From assembly GCA_903923345.1 (NCBI GenBank), contig CAIXXI010000419.1, positions 1-5,809 of the forward strand: DNA of 5,809 nt, given 5' to 3'. This stretch comes from an uncultured Burkholderiales bacterium (GTDB lineage: Bacteria; Pseudomonadota; Gammaproteobacteria; Burkholderiales; Burkholderiaceae_E). The first letter of the stretch is position 1, and every line of letters starts with the position of its first letter. The position numbers were made by a program, and so were the translations under genes. The notes beneath the pieces are model-generated. The model was given only the letters and a program-made list of their open reading frames with translations. It had not been told where the DNA came from and did no database searches. Positions 1 through 5,809 of this stretch are shown here, piece by piece.

Positions 1-1358
1 AGACCCGCTTCGATACCCAGCCGCTGCGCAATCCCGCGCATCAGGTCGCGGGCATGGTTGATGTCGAAACGAGGCTCGCCCTCGGCACGGGCCGGTGCGG
101 ATGGGTCGCTGGCCTCACGGTCGAGAACCGCCGGGCTCGACAGCATCGGCTGGCCATCCTTGCGCCAGAACCAGTTCAGCGACCAGCGCGGCAGCTGTTC
201 ACCCGGATACCACTTGCCCTGGCCGTAATGCAGCAGGCCGCCCGACCCGTGGGAGGCGGTGAGTCGATCGAGCAGCTCGCCCGCCAGGCGCCGCTTCAAG
301 GGGCCCAGCGCCTCGGTGTTCCATTCAGCACCGTCACGGTCATCCATTGAGACGAAGGTCGGCTCGCCGCCTTGGGTCAGTCGCACGTCGCCATCGGTGA
401 GTTCGAGATCAACCTGCCGACCGAGTGCGTCGATTGCAGTCCATTGCGCCTCGTCATAGGGCTTGGTGACGCGGGGGGCCTCATGCACGCGCGTGACCGA
501 CATCGTGTGTTCGAACTCGCAGCCGGCAGCATCAACCAGTCCGCTGACTGGAGCTGCCGATGACGGCTCAGGCGTGGCCGCCAGCGGAATATGGCCTTCA
601 CCGGCCAACAGACCGGAGGTCGGATCGAGGCCCACCCAACCTGCGCCGGGCAAAAAGACTTCGCACCAGGCATGCAGGTCGGTGAAATCGCGATCGGCGC
701 CGACCGGGCCGTCGAGCGACTTCACATCCGGCACCAGCTGGATCAGGTATCCCGAGACGAATCGGGCCGCCAGCCCCAGATGCCTGAGCGCCTGCACCAG
801 CAGCCAGGCTGAATCGCGGCAGGAGCCACAGGCCTTCTCCAGGGTCTCCTCGGGCGTTTGCACGCCGGGTTCCATGCGGATGAGATAGGCAACGTCCTGC
901 TGCACACGCCGATTCAGTGCGACCAGAAAATCGATAGTCCGGATCGGTTCACGCGACACCCCGGCCATCCAGGCATCAAAGCGGGGCGTGCCGGGCAGAC
1001 ACACCCGATACGGCGCCAGTTCATGGCGCAGCTCAGGCTCGTAGTCGAATGGACAGGCCTCGGCGTAGGGCTCCAGAAAGAAATCGAATGGGTTGAAGAC
1101 CGCCATTTCGGCGACCAGGTCGACCTCGATGCGCAAGGTCTGTGTGCGCTCCGGAAAGACCGCCCGCGCAAGCCAGTTCGACTGCGGGTCCTGCTGCCAG
1201 TTCAGGAAGTGCCCCGGCGGGTCGATGCGCATCGAATAAGACAGGATGCGGGTGCGCGAATGCGGCGCAGGGCGGAGCCGGACCACCTGCGGACCCAGCG
1301 AGACCAGTCGGTCGTAGCGGTAATGCGTCAGATGATTCAGCGCGACATGAATCGACAC
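1..1358 (-). CDS. Transglutaminase-like protein with DUF2126 region (N-terminal 452 residues; 3' end outside window)
   Basis: This is the N-terminal part of a large bacterial transglutaminase-like (papain-fold) protein, a family that usually exceeds 1,000 residues. The frame stays open from the start at 1358 to the window edge. Residues 1-85 match the bacterial transglutaminase N-terminal domain (HLTHYRYDR, then VVRLRPAPHSRT). Residues 160-250 form the transglutaminase core with a complete triad: Cys180 in ACGSCRDSAWLL, His229 in DLHAWCEVFLPG and Asp245 in GLDPTSG. From about residue 310 the DUF2126 region begins, with LTQGGEPTFVSMDD (327-340) and GQGKWYPGEQLPRWSLNW (379-396). The start is GTG: GGAGAG lies six bases upstream, no in-frame ATG precedes it, and the next ATG (residue 43) would remove the conserved HYRYD motif. 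No signal peptide is visible, so a cytoplasmic location is likely. In related genomes this family often sits beside ATP-grasp and alpha-E (DUF403) proteins, suggesting a peptide-ligation or protease role, but the substrate is unknown. The family call is firm; the function is not. Confidence 0.93.
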   Translation of the reverse strand, partial: MSIHVALNHLTHYRYDRLVSLGPQVVRLRPAPHSRTRILSYSMRIDPPGHFLNWQQDPQSNWLARAVFPERTQTLRIEVDLVAEMAVFNPFDFFLEPYAEACPFDYEPELRHELAPYRVCLPGTPRFDAWMAGVSREPIRTIDFLVALNRRVQQDVAYLIRMEPGVQTPEETLEKACGSCRDSAWLLVQALRHLGLAARFVSGYLIQLVPDVKSLDGPVGADRDFTDLHAWCEVFLPGAGWVGLDPTSGLLAGEGHIPLAATPEPSSAAPVSGLVDAAGCEFEHTMSVTRVHEAPRVTKPYDEAQWTAIDALGRQVDLELTDGDVRLTQGGEPTFVSMDDRDGAEWNTEALGPLKRRLAGELLDRLTASHGSGGLLHYGQGKWYPGEQLPRWSLNWFWRKDGQPMLSSPAVLDREASDPSAPARAEGEPRFDINHARDLMRGIAQRLGIEAG

Positions 1359-1364
1359 GGGTGA

Positions 1365-1370
1365 CTCTCC
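1365..1370 (-). promoter_or_regulatory. Ribosome binding site for the transglutaminase gene
   Basis: GGAGAG on the minus strand ends six bases before the GTG at 1358. It is the only Shine-Dalgarno-like run near this gene's 5' end, and it decides in favour of the GTG start over the internal ATG at residue 43. Confidence 0.7.
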
Positions 1371-1382
1371 AGAAACAGTGCT

Positions 1383-1403
1383 GGGGCTGCGGCCTGCAGC
1401 CCC
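1383..1403 (-). other. GC-rich hairpin upstream of the transglutaminase gene
   Basis: An exact 8-bp inverted repeat (GGGGCTGC / GCAGCCCC) encloses a 5-base loop in the gap between fadD and the transglutaminase gene, ending 12 bases upstream of the ribosome binding site. In RNA it would make a stable stem. Neither strand has a real T-run after it (minus strand continues AGCACTGTTTC), so it is not a standard rho-independent terminator. It could be a weak terminator of fadD readthrough, an RNA-stabilising or processing element, or a chance GC palindrome. The inverted repeat is seen directly; the role is inference. Confidence 0.45.
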
Positions 1404-1404
1404 T

Positions 1405-1440
1405 CCTTGCAATCAGCGAGGCCCCAAACTGAATGCAAGG
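1405..1440 (-). other. Second stem-loop in the fadD-transglutaminase gap
   Basis: CCTTGCA at one end and TGCAAGG at the other form an exact 7-bp inverted repeat with a 22-base spacer. After a two-base mismatch, a further CAG/CTG pairing is possible inside. It begins one base from the GC-rich hairpin at 1383-1403 and lies 24 bases past the fadD stop in the direction of transcription. It lacks a T-run. The two stems together fill much of this gap and may shape the 3' end of the fadD message or the leader of the next gene. Confidence 0.4.
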
Positions 1441-1464
1441 CCTGTGCCACCCGTTTGACCGGCC

Positions 1465-3165
1465 TCAGGCGTGCTTCGGCGGCAGGCTCTCATCGCGCAA
1501 TTGGCGGCGCAGGATCTTGCCCACATTGGTCTTGGGCAGTTCGGTTCTGAACTCGATATGCCGTGGCTTCTTGTATCCGGTAAGGAACTCATCGCAGTGG
1601 TCGCGCAGGGCCTGCTCGGTGAGGTTCGGGTCTTTCTTCACCACGAACAGCTTGACCGCCTCGCCCGACTTTTCATCGGGCACACCGACCACCGCACACT
1701 CGAGCACGCCCGGATGACCGGCCACAACGCCCTCCACCTCGTTCGGATACACATTGAAGCCCGAGACCAGGATCATGTCCTTCTTGCGATCGACGATGCG
1801 GGTATAGCCGCTGGCATCCATGATGCCGATATCACCCGTCTTGAAGAAGCGATCCGCGGTCATGACCCGGGCCGTCTCTTCGGGTTGCTGCCAGTAGCCG
1901 GCCATCACCTGAGGGCCGCGCACGGCAATTTCGCCGGCCTGCCCCAGGGGCACCGTTCGGCCGTCCTCATCGAGAATCGCAATTTCGGTCGAAGGAAATG
2001 GCAGTCCGATCGAGCCAGTGAAGGTGTCGATGTCGGTCGGGTTGGCACTGACGCCCGGTGAGGTTTCAGACAGCCCATAGGCCTCGCAGATCGCGCAGCC
2101 AGTGACCTCGAGCCAGACCTTCGCCACCGACTCCTGCACGGCAGTGCCGCCTCCAAGGGACACGCGAAGCCCCGAGAAATCGAGCTTTCGAAATTCGGCA
2201 TCGTGGGCCAGGCCGTTGAACAGGGTGTTCACCGCCGGAAAGATGTTGACCTTGTAAGGGCGGATCTGTTTGATGAGGGCCGGGAAATCGCGGGGATTGG
2301 GCACGAGGATATTCAGGCCGCCCATGCGCATGCCGACCAGACAGCAAGCTGTCAGCGCGAAGATGTGATACAGCGGCAGCGCACAGACCCACACCAGTTG
2401 TTCGGGTTGCGGGCCCTTGGCCGGATTTTTCAAGCCGGGCTGAATCCAGGCCTCCGACTGCAGCAGATTGGCGATCACATTGCGATGCAAAAGCGTCGCC
2501 CCTTTGGACAGCCCGGTGGTGCCGCCGGTGTACTGCAGGAAGGCCACGTCTTCCGGCCCGACCGTCACAGGCTGCAGCGTCTTGCCGCCGCCCTCGGACA
2601 GCGCCTGCCTGAAGGGCACGCTGCCGGGCAGGCTGTATGCCGGCACCATCTTCTTGAGCGTGCGGACCACCAGGTTGACCACCAGGCCCTTCACCAACCC
2701 CAGCATGTCACCCATCGATGCGACCACGACATGGCGGATGGATGTGCGTGCAATCACCTGCTGAAGGGTGACCGCAAAGTTCTCGAGAATCACAATCGCT
2801 TCGGCACCCGAATCCTTGAGCTGATGTTCGAGTTCGCGCGGGGTATAGAGCGGATTGACATTGACCACGATGCAGCCTGCCCGCAGCACGCCGGCTATGG
2901 CGATCGGATACTGCAGCACGTTGGGCATCATGATCGCCACGCGTGCACCCGGCTTGATCCCCCGGCTCTGAAGCCAGGCCGCCAGCGCGCGTGAATGCCC
3001 ATCGACCTCGCCAAAGGTCATGGTCGTGCCCATGCAGTCGTAGGCCTTGCGATCCCGGTATTTGGCGAAGGCCTCCTCGATCAGTGCAACCAGGGAGGTG
3101 TATTGCGTGGTGTCGACTTCGGCCGGCATGCCTGCCGGATAATTTTTCAGCCAGAACCGCTCCAT
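1465..3165 (-). CDS. fadD: Long-chain fatty acyl-CoA ligase (FadD type)
   Basis: This 566-residue enzyme belongs to the ANL adenylate-forming superfamily. It activates long-chain fatty acids with ATP and CoA to acyl-CoA, via an acyl-adenylate, at the start of beta-oxidation, acting on the inner face of the cytoplasmic membrane. All core motifs are present: the phosphate-binding loop YTGGTTGLSKGA (212-223), YGLSETSP (363-370), TGD (443-445), the fatty acyl-CoA synthetase signature DRKKDMILVSGFNVYPNEVE (459-478), and PKTNVGK with the catalytic Lys550. A hydrophobic, amphipathic-looking stretch (about 154-174, MLGLVKGLVVNLVV) is seen in other proteobacterial FadDs and may aid membrane contact. 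The length is close to the 561 residues of E. coli FadD. The ATG at 3165 is chosen because AAGGAG precedes it by six bases and MERFWLKNYP is a typical FadD N-terminus; an in-frame ATG at 3213 would add 16 atypical residues. No damage is visible. Exact chain-length preference cannot be read from sequence. Confidence 0.95.
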   Translation of the reverse strand: MERFWLKNYPAGMPAEVDTTQYTSLVALIEEAFAKYRDRKAYDCMGTTMTFGEVDGHSRALAAWLQSRGIKPGARVAIMMPNVLQYPIAIAGVLRAGCIVVNVNPLYTPRELEHQLKDSGAEAIVILENFAVTLQQVIARTSIRHVVVASMGDMLGLVKGLVVNLVVRTLKKMVPAYSLPGSVPFRQALSEGGGKTLQPVTVGPEDVAFLQYTGGTTGLSKGATLLHRNVIANLLQSEAWIQPGLKNPAKGPQPEQLVWVCALPLYHIFALTACCLVGMRMGGLNILVPNPRDFPALIKQIRPYKVNIFPAVNTLFNGLAHDAEFRKLDFSGLRVSLGGGTAVQESVAKVWLEVTGCAICEAYGLSETSPGVSANPTDIDTFTGSIGLPFPSTEIAILDEDGRTVPLGQAGEIAVRGPQVMAGYWQQPEETARVMTADRFFKTGDIGIMDASGYTRIVDRKKDMILVSGFNVYPNEVEGVVAGHPGVLECAVVGVPDEKSGEAVKLFVVKKDPNLTEQALRDHCDEFLTGYKKPRHIEFRTELPKTNVGKILRRQLRDESLPPKHA

Positions 3166-3171
3166 GGGCGT

Positions 3172-3177
3172 CTCCTT
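3172..3177 (-). promoter_or_regulatory. Ribosome binding site for fadD
   Basis: AAGGAG on the minus strand lies six bases before the ATG at 3165. It is near-consensus and rules in favour of that start over the upstream in-frame ATG at 3213, which would place this site inside coding sequence. Confidence 0.85.
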
Positions 3178-3191
3178 ATTGTCATTTGAGG

Positions 3192-3211
3192 GCGATGCCG
3201 TACCGCATCGC
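3192..3211. promoter_or_regulatory. Near-perfect 20-bp palindrome upstream of fadD, candidate operator
   Basis: The site reads GCGATGC-CGTACC-GCATCGC: 7-bp arms match exactly and the central GTAC is also self-complementary, so 18 of 20 positions are symmetric. It lies 27-46 bases before the fadD ATG. A possible -10 hexamer, TATCAT on the minus strand at 3221-3226, lies just upstream, which would put the palindrome at or just after a transcription start; I cannot find a good -35 at the right spacing. A shorter related dyad, ATGC-C-GCAT, lies at 3233-3241. It does not resemble the PsrA-type site known for some fatty acid regulons. It could bind a dimeric repressor or form a hairpin in the leader RNA. 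The symmetry is seen; the function is inferred. Confidence 0.35.
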
Positions 3212-3244
3212 AATCAGTCGATGATAGCTGCAATGCCGCATCGA

Positions 3245-3266
3245 TCCGAGCAATGACGCCCTCGGA
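3245..3266 (-). other. Weak inverted repeat after the aminopeptidase gene
   Basis: TCCGAG and CTCGGA, separated by ten bases, could form a 6-bp stem starting 15 bases past the aminopeptidase stop codon. There is no T-run after it, so at best it is a weak or rho-assisted 3' end. It could equally be chance, and transcription may continue into fadD. Confidence 0.2.
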
Positions 3267-3280
3267 ACGACGCAATCGGA

Positions 3281-4378
3281 TCACGGCCTGTCGGAAAGCA
3301 CTTTCATCCGCTCCTGACGCGATTGCGGGGGCAATGCGGCCAATTCGCGAACTGCCGAATAGAACGCTGGCATCTGACCACCGGCCTCCTTCAACAGGGC
3401 TCGAAACGCCGGCAGCAGGTCGGCGTAGGCACCGACCGCGGCCAGATGGGCATTGGTGAGCGGCTCGTCAAACCACCGGTCATAGCCTGCAAACCCGCTC
3501 CATTGCAGCTTGAGCTGTTCATAACCGGCGCGAAGCGATTCGAAGACCGCCTGCTTGCCGCCTCGCTTGGCGGCGTCGTCGATCGGCTGTGCATAGAGGG
3601 TTTCGAGCTGGCGCTTGTGATCGAGGAGCAGAGCCGTGAACGCCGCCCTGCGTTCGCGGTGGGCCTGATAACGACGCCGACCCTCATCATCGGCGCGGGT
3701 GGCGAACCAGCGGTCCATTCCGACTTCCTCCACGGCACTGGCAAAGGATTCATTGAAGGTCGTGTCGCCCTTCACATACACCACCTGATGCGCCAGCTCG
3801 TGAAAAATGAGCCGGGCCACCTCGCCCTCCGGGAATCGGATGAAGGTCGAGAGTAACGGGTCATCAAACCAGCCCAGCGTGGAATAGGCCGGCACACCGC
3901 CCACCTGCACATCGAGCCCGGAAGCCCGCAATGTGCCGGCATAGCTGCGCGCCGCATCCAGTGCGTAGTACCCGCGATAGCCGATACATCCGGCAATCGG
4001 AAAACACCATTGCCGCAGCTTGACCGAGAGCTCATCGGTTGCGAACACATTCCAGAGCACATAGGGCCGCTTCAGATCGGCATAGGTGGTGAAGCTGCCG
4101 TTATCCGGCAAGGCCAGCTCGCGGGACGCGAAAGCCCGCATCTCACGAGACAGTTCCAGGCGCGCGCGCAGGGCTGCATCGGTCGTTGGATCGGCCAGCA
4201 CGGAATCGATCGGCCGAGCGCGCCGCATCATGTCCAGATGCCCGCTGACCGCCTGCCAGTAAAACCCGCCCGCCTCGGTCAGACTGGAACACCCCGCAAG
4301 GCCAATGGCCACTGCAAGACCGGATGCCAGCGCGGCTGCCCGCACGCCCGACCGCGCAGCGGCAATGACCCGGCTCAT
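3281..4378 (-). CDS. Predicted lipoprotein zinc aminopeptidase (PF10023/COG4324-type)
   Basis: This 365-residue protein resembles the putative aminopeptidase family with an HEXXH zinc site. It starts with a lipoprotein signal: Arg3, Arg9 and Arg13, a hydrophobic stretch at about 14-28, then lipobox LAGC with Cys30. The residues after the cysteine are Ser-Ser, which favours the outer membrane over retention in the inner membrane. HELAH (193-197) supplies two zinc-binding histidines and the catalytic Glu194. The following NESFASAVEE (209-218) offers Glu210, Glu217 or Glu218 as third ligand; I cannot tell which. Cys125 and Cys131 (WCFPIAGC) could form a disulfide in the periplasm, and YRGYY follows. 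The C-terminal third is largely helical and charged. The ATG at 4376-4378 overlaps the upstream oxidoreductase stop as ATGA, and there is no clear Shine-Dalgarno, so translation is probably coupled. This start puts the signal peptide at the very N-terminus. The natural substrate is unknown; peptidase activity is a family prediction. Confidence 0.88.
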   Translation of the reverse strand: MSRVIAAARSGVRAAALASGLAVAIGLAGCSSLTEAGGFYWQAVSGHLDMMRRARPIDSVLADPTTDAALRARLELSREMRAFASRELALPDNGSFTTYADLKRPYVLWNVFATDELSVKLRQWCFPIAGCIGYRGYYALDAARSYAGTLRASGLDVQVGGVPAYSTLGWFDDPLLSTFIRFPEGEVARLIFHELAHQVVYVKGDTTFNESFASAVEEVGMDRWFATRADDEGRRRYQAHRERRAAFTALLLDHKRQLETLYAQPIDDAAKRGGKQAVFESLRAGYEQLKLQWSGFAGYDRWFDEPLTNAHLAAVGAYADLLPAFRALLKEAGGQMPAFYSAVRELAALPPQSRQERMKVLSDRP

Positions 4379-5809
4379 TGACCCGTGGACTGCGCGCCCG
4401 GCTCGATCCAGCGCTCGACCTCGACCAGACAGTCGTAGAAGGTCGGGCCGCGCCCCAGGTCGGTCAGGCCTTGGCCGGTGACCGCGTTCACATTTCGACC
4501 GCCCTGCGTGCGCTTGGGCCACCAGATGCCCCAGGCCGCCGCAACCCCCGGTCGCGCCCGATCATCAACCCGGCAGCGGGCCAGGAAGGCACCCCGATCG
4601 TTGAAGACCCGCACCATCTCGCCGGCCTGCAAGCCACGTCGGGCCGCATCCTGCGGATTCAGGTCGACGAAGGGTTCGCGCTCGGCAGCACGCAGGCTGT
4701 CGATGTTCACGAACGTGGAGTTCATGAAGTGACGCGCCGGCGGCGAGATCATCGCCAGCGGAAACCGGGCAGCCAGTTCAGGGGCAGAGGTCGGCGATTC
4801 ATAGGGGGCGATGTAGTCGGGCAAGGGATCCAGCCCCTGCTGCTGCAAGGCCGGGCTCAGAAACTCGACCTTGCCGGATGCCGTCGGGAAACCGCCGTTG
4901 GCATAGGGAGCCTCAGGCATGTTGATCTTGGCATAGCCCACTTCAGTGAGTGCATCGAGTGCCGCACGGGCCGCCTGGACACCCACGCCGCCATGGGCTG
5001 CAGCAGCCGTCGCCATCGGGGCCGGCAATCGGGGGTCATCGAGTCGATACGCGCTGGCTGCGATCTGCTCATCGGTTTCCTGCAGACAGGCATCGGTGAA
5101 TCCCATCGCAGCCGACAGACGCCTGAACACCTCGGAATTCGGCAGGGCCTGGCCCTGCGGCCGAATGGCAGGCGTGTTAACCACCCACCAGCGATGACCA
5201 TAGGTCTTGTGCAGATCGAAGTGCTCGAGCTGCGTGGTGGCCGGCAACACCCAATCGGCCTGATCGGCGGTGTCGGTCATGAACTGCTCGATGACCACGG
5301 TAAACAAGTCGTCGCGCTGAAAACCGGCCAGCACTTCTTCGCTCTGCGGCGCCACCGCCACCGGGTTGGAGTTCCAGACCACGATCGCTTCGATCGGCGG
5401 GTCGGCGCGCAGCAAGGCATCGCCGATGGTCGACATGTTGATCATGCGCGGCAGGCGCCCGGGCAGCAGATCGGGGCGCTGAAGGCCCTGGACATCGACA
5501 CCAAAATGCCCGCTGGCCGAAAGCAGCACGCCACCGGATGCATGGCGCCATGCGCCGATCAGCGCCGGCAGCCCGGCGACCAGGCGCACCGCATTGCCAC
5601 CGCCGTGGACACGCTGCATGCCGTAGTTCAGGCGGATGGCAGCCGGCGCGATCGTCGCGTAATCATGGGCCAGGCCGATGACCTCGGATTCGGTGATGCC
5701 ACAGGTGCGCGCCACCCGATCGGGCGTCCAGGCGGTGGCCCGCTGCGCCATCGCTTCAAAACCGAGGGTGTGTTGCGCGATCCAGTCATGATCGAGCCGA
5801 TCGCTGGCA
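4375..5809 (-). CDS. Molybdopterin-dependent oxidoreductase, DMSO-reductase superfamily (C-terminal 477 residues; 5' end outside window)
   Basis: This is the C-terminal part of a molybdenum/tungsten bis-MGD enzyme (BisC/COG0243 type). The frame is open to the window edge and reads ASDRLDHDWIAQHTLGFEA before the first ATG at 5751, so that ATG is internal and the true start lies outside. Counting from the first visible residue, conserved family segments are RLNYGMQRVHGGG (59-71), NSNPVAVAPQ (146-155), EQFMTDTADQADWVLPATT (174-192), and a C-terminal molybdopterin dinucleotide-binding domain at about 350-465, with SPPARHFMNSTF, LNPQDAARRGL and NDRGAF. Superfamily members in this size class are usually near 700 residues, so about a third is missing, including any iron-sulfur cysteine motif, any Tat signal and the molybdenum-ligand residue. 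For that reason neither substrate nor location can be stated. Its stop overlaps the start of the lipoprotein aminopeptidase gene. No iron-sulfur or membrane-anchor subunit follows it downstream, unlike in many respiratory complexes of this superfamily. Confidence 0.93.
   Translation of the reverse strand, partial: ASDRLDHDWIAQHTLGFEAMAQRATAWTPDRVARTCGITESEVIGLAHDYATIAPAAIRLNYGMQRVHGGGNAVRLVAGLPALIGAWRHASGGVLLSASGHFGVDVQGLQRPDLLPGRLPRMINMSTIGDALLRADPPIEAIVVWNSNPVAVAPQSEEVLAGFQRDDLFTVVIEQFMTDTADQADWVLPATTQLEHFDLHKTYGHRWWVVNTPAIRPQGQALPNSEVFRRLSAAMGFTDACLQETDEQIAASAYRLDDPRLPAPMATAAAAHGGVGVQAARAALDALTEVGYAKINMPEAPYANGGFPTASGKVEFLSPALQQQGLDPLPDYIAPYESPTSAPELAARFPLAMISPPARHFMNSTFVNIDSLRAAEREPFVDLNPQDAARRGLQAGEMVRVFNDRGAFLARCRVDDRARPGVAAAWGIWWPKRTQGGRNVNAVTGQGLTDLGRGPTFYDCLVEVERWIEPGAQSTGQ

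Noticed and set aside
858..1364. Open frame of 168 codons on the plus strand
   Set aside because: It is antisense to the transglutaminase core and N-terminal domains, which are clearly coding, and shows no family resemblance or ribosome binding site.
2203..2994. Open frame of 263 codons on the plus strand, antisense to fadD
   Set aside because: It lies wholly inside fadD, whose motifs are complete. Its translation is rich in His, Gln and Arg with no recognisable domain, typical of an antisense frame in GC-rich DNA.
3221..3253. Full sigma-70 promoter for fadD using TTGCTC (3248-3253, minus strand) and TATCAT (3221-3226)
   Set aside because: The spacing between the hexamers is 21 bases, too long for a normal sigma-70 promoter. 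I keep only a possible -10 element, mentioned with the palindrome.
3323..3856. Open frame of 177 codons on the plus strand
   Set aside because: It overlaps the aminopeptidase gene including its HELAH site on the other strand. The peptidase is well supported; this frame has no recognisable motif.
4379..4522. 48-codon N-terminal extension of the aminopeptidase
   Set aside because: The extension lies inside the oxidoreductase coding sequence, is Arg-rich without motif, and would bury the lipoprotein signal peptide internally. The ATGA start at 4378 places the signal at the N-terminus.
5185..5192. Chi-like octamer GCTGGTGG on the minus strand
   Set aside because: A single copy produced by an Arg-Trp-Trp codon run in a coding region. 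Chi of E. coli type is not expected in this lineage, and one occurrence carries no weight.
5749..5751. ATG as the true start of the molybdopterin oxidoreductase
   Set aside because: The same frame continues upstream to the window edge with family-like sequence (DRLDHDWIAQHT), and a 458-residue protein would lack the N-terminal third of the family.

Overview
The window looks like chromosomal DNA of a GC-rich proteobacterium. The protein families fit a beta- or gammaproteobacterium, and a betaproteobacterium is my best guess. This is inferred from gene content and GC-rich codon use; no rRNA or other phylogenetic marker is present. All four genes lie on the minus strand, so the biological reading order runs from high to low coordinates. 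Coding sequence covers nearly everything; the only gaps are about 115 bp (3166-3280) and 106 bp (1359-1464).

In reading order the genes are: (1) 5809-4375, the C-terminal two thirds of a molybdopterin-dependent oxidoreductase of the DMSO-reductase/BisC superfamily, whose 5' end lies outside the window; (2) 4378-3281, a 365-residue predicted lipoprotein zinc aminopeptidase (HELAH motif), joined to gene 1 by an ATGA stop/start overlap; (3) 3165-1465, a complete 566-residue FadD-type long-chain fatty acyl-CoA ligase with a clear Shine-Dalgarno; (4) 1358-1, the first 452 residues of a large transglutaminase-like protein with a DUF2126 region, which starts at GTG and runs off the left edge.

Genes 1 and 2 are almost certainly co-transcribed and translationally coupled. 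fadD follows after a gap that holds a near-perfect 20-bp palindrome and a possible -10 element, so it may have its own regulated promoter. Gene 4 is separated from fadD by a short gap with two inverted repeats that could form hairpins in the transcript. Nothing in the sequence ties fadD or the transglutaminase functionally to the oxidoreductase/peptidase pair.

I found no mobile element, CRISPR array, tRNA, rRNA or clear rho-independent terminator. Overall this is an ordinary housekeeping or metabolic region. The points most worth a second look are the oxidoreductase-lipoprotein peptidase coupling and the dyad symmetries in the two gaps. I see no evidence for a new multi-gene system.
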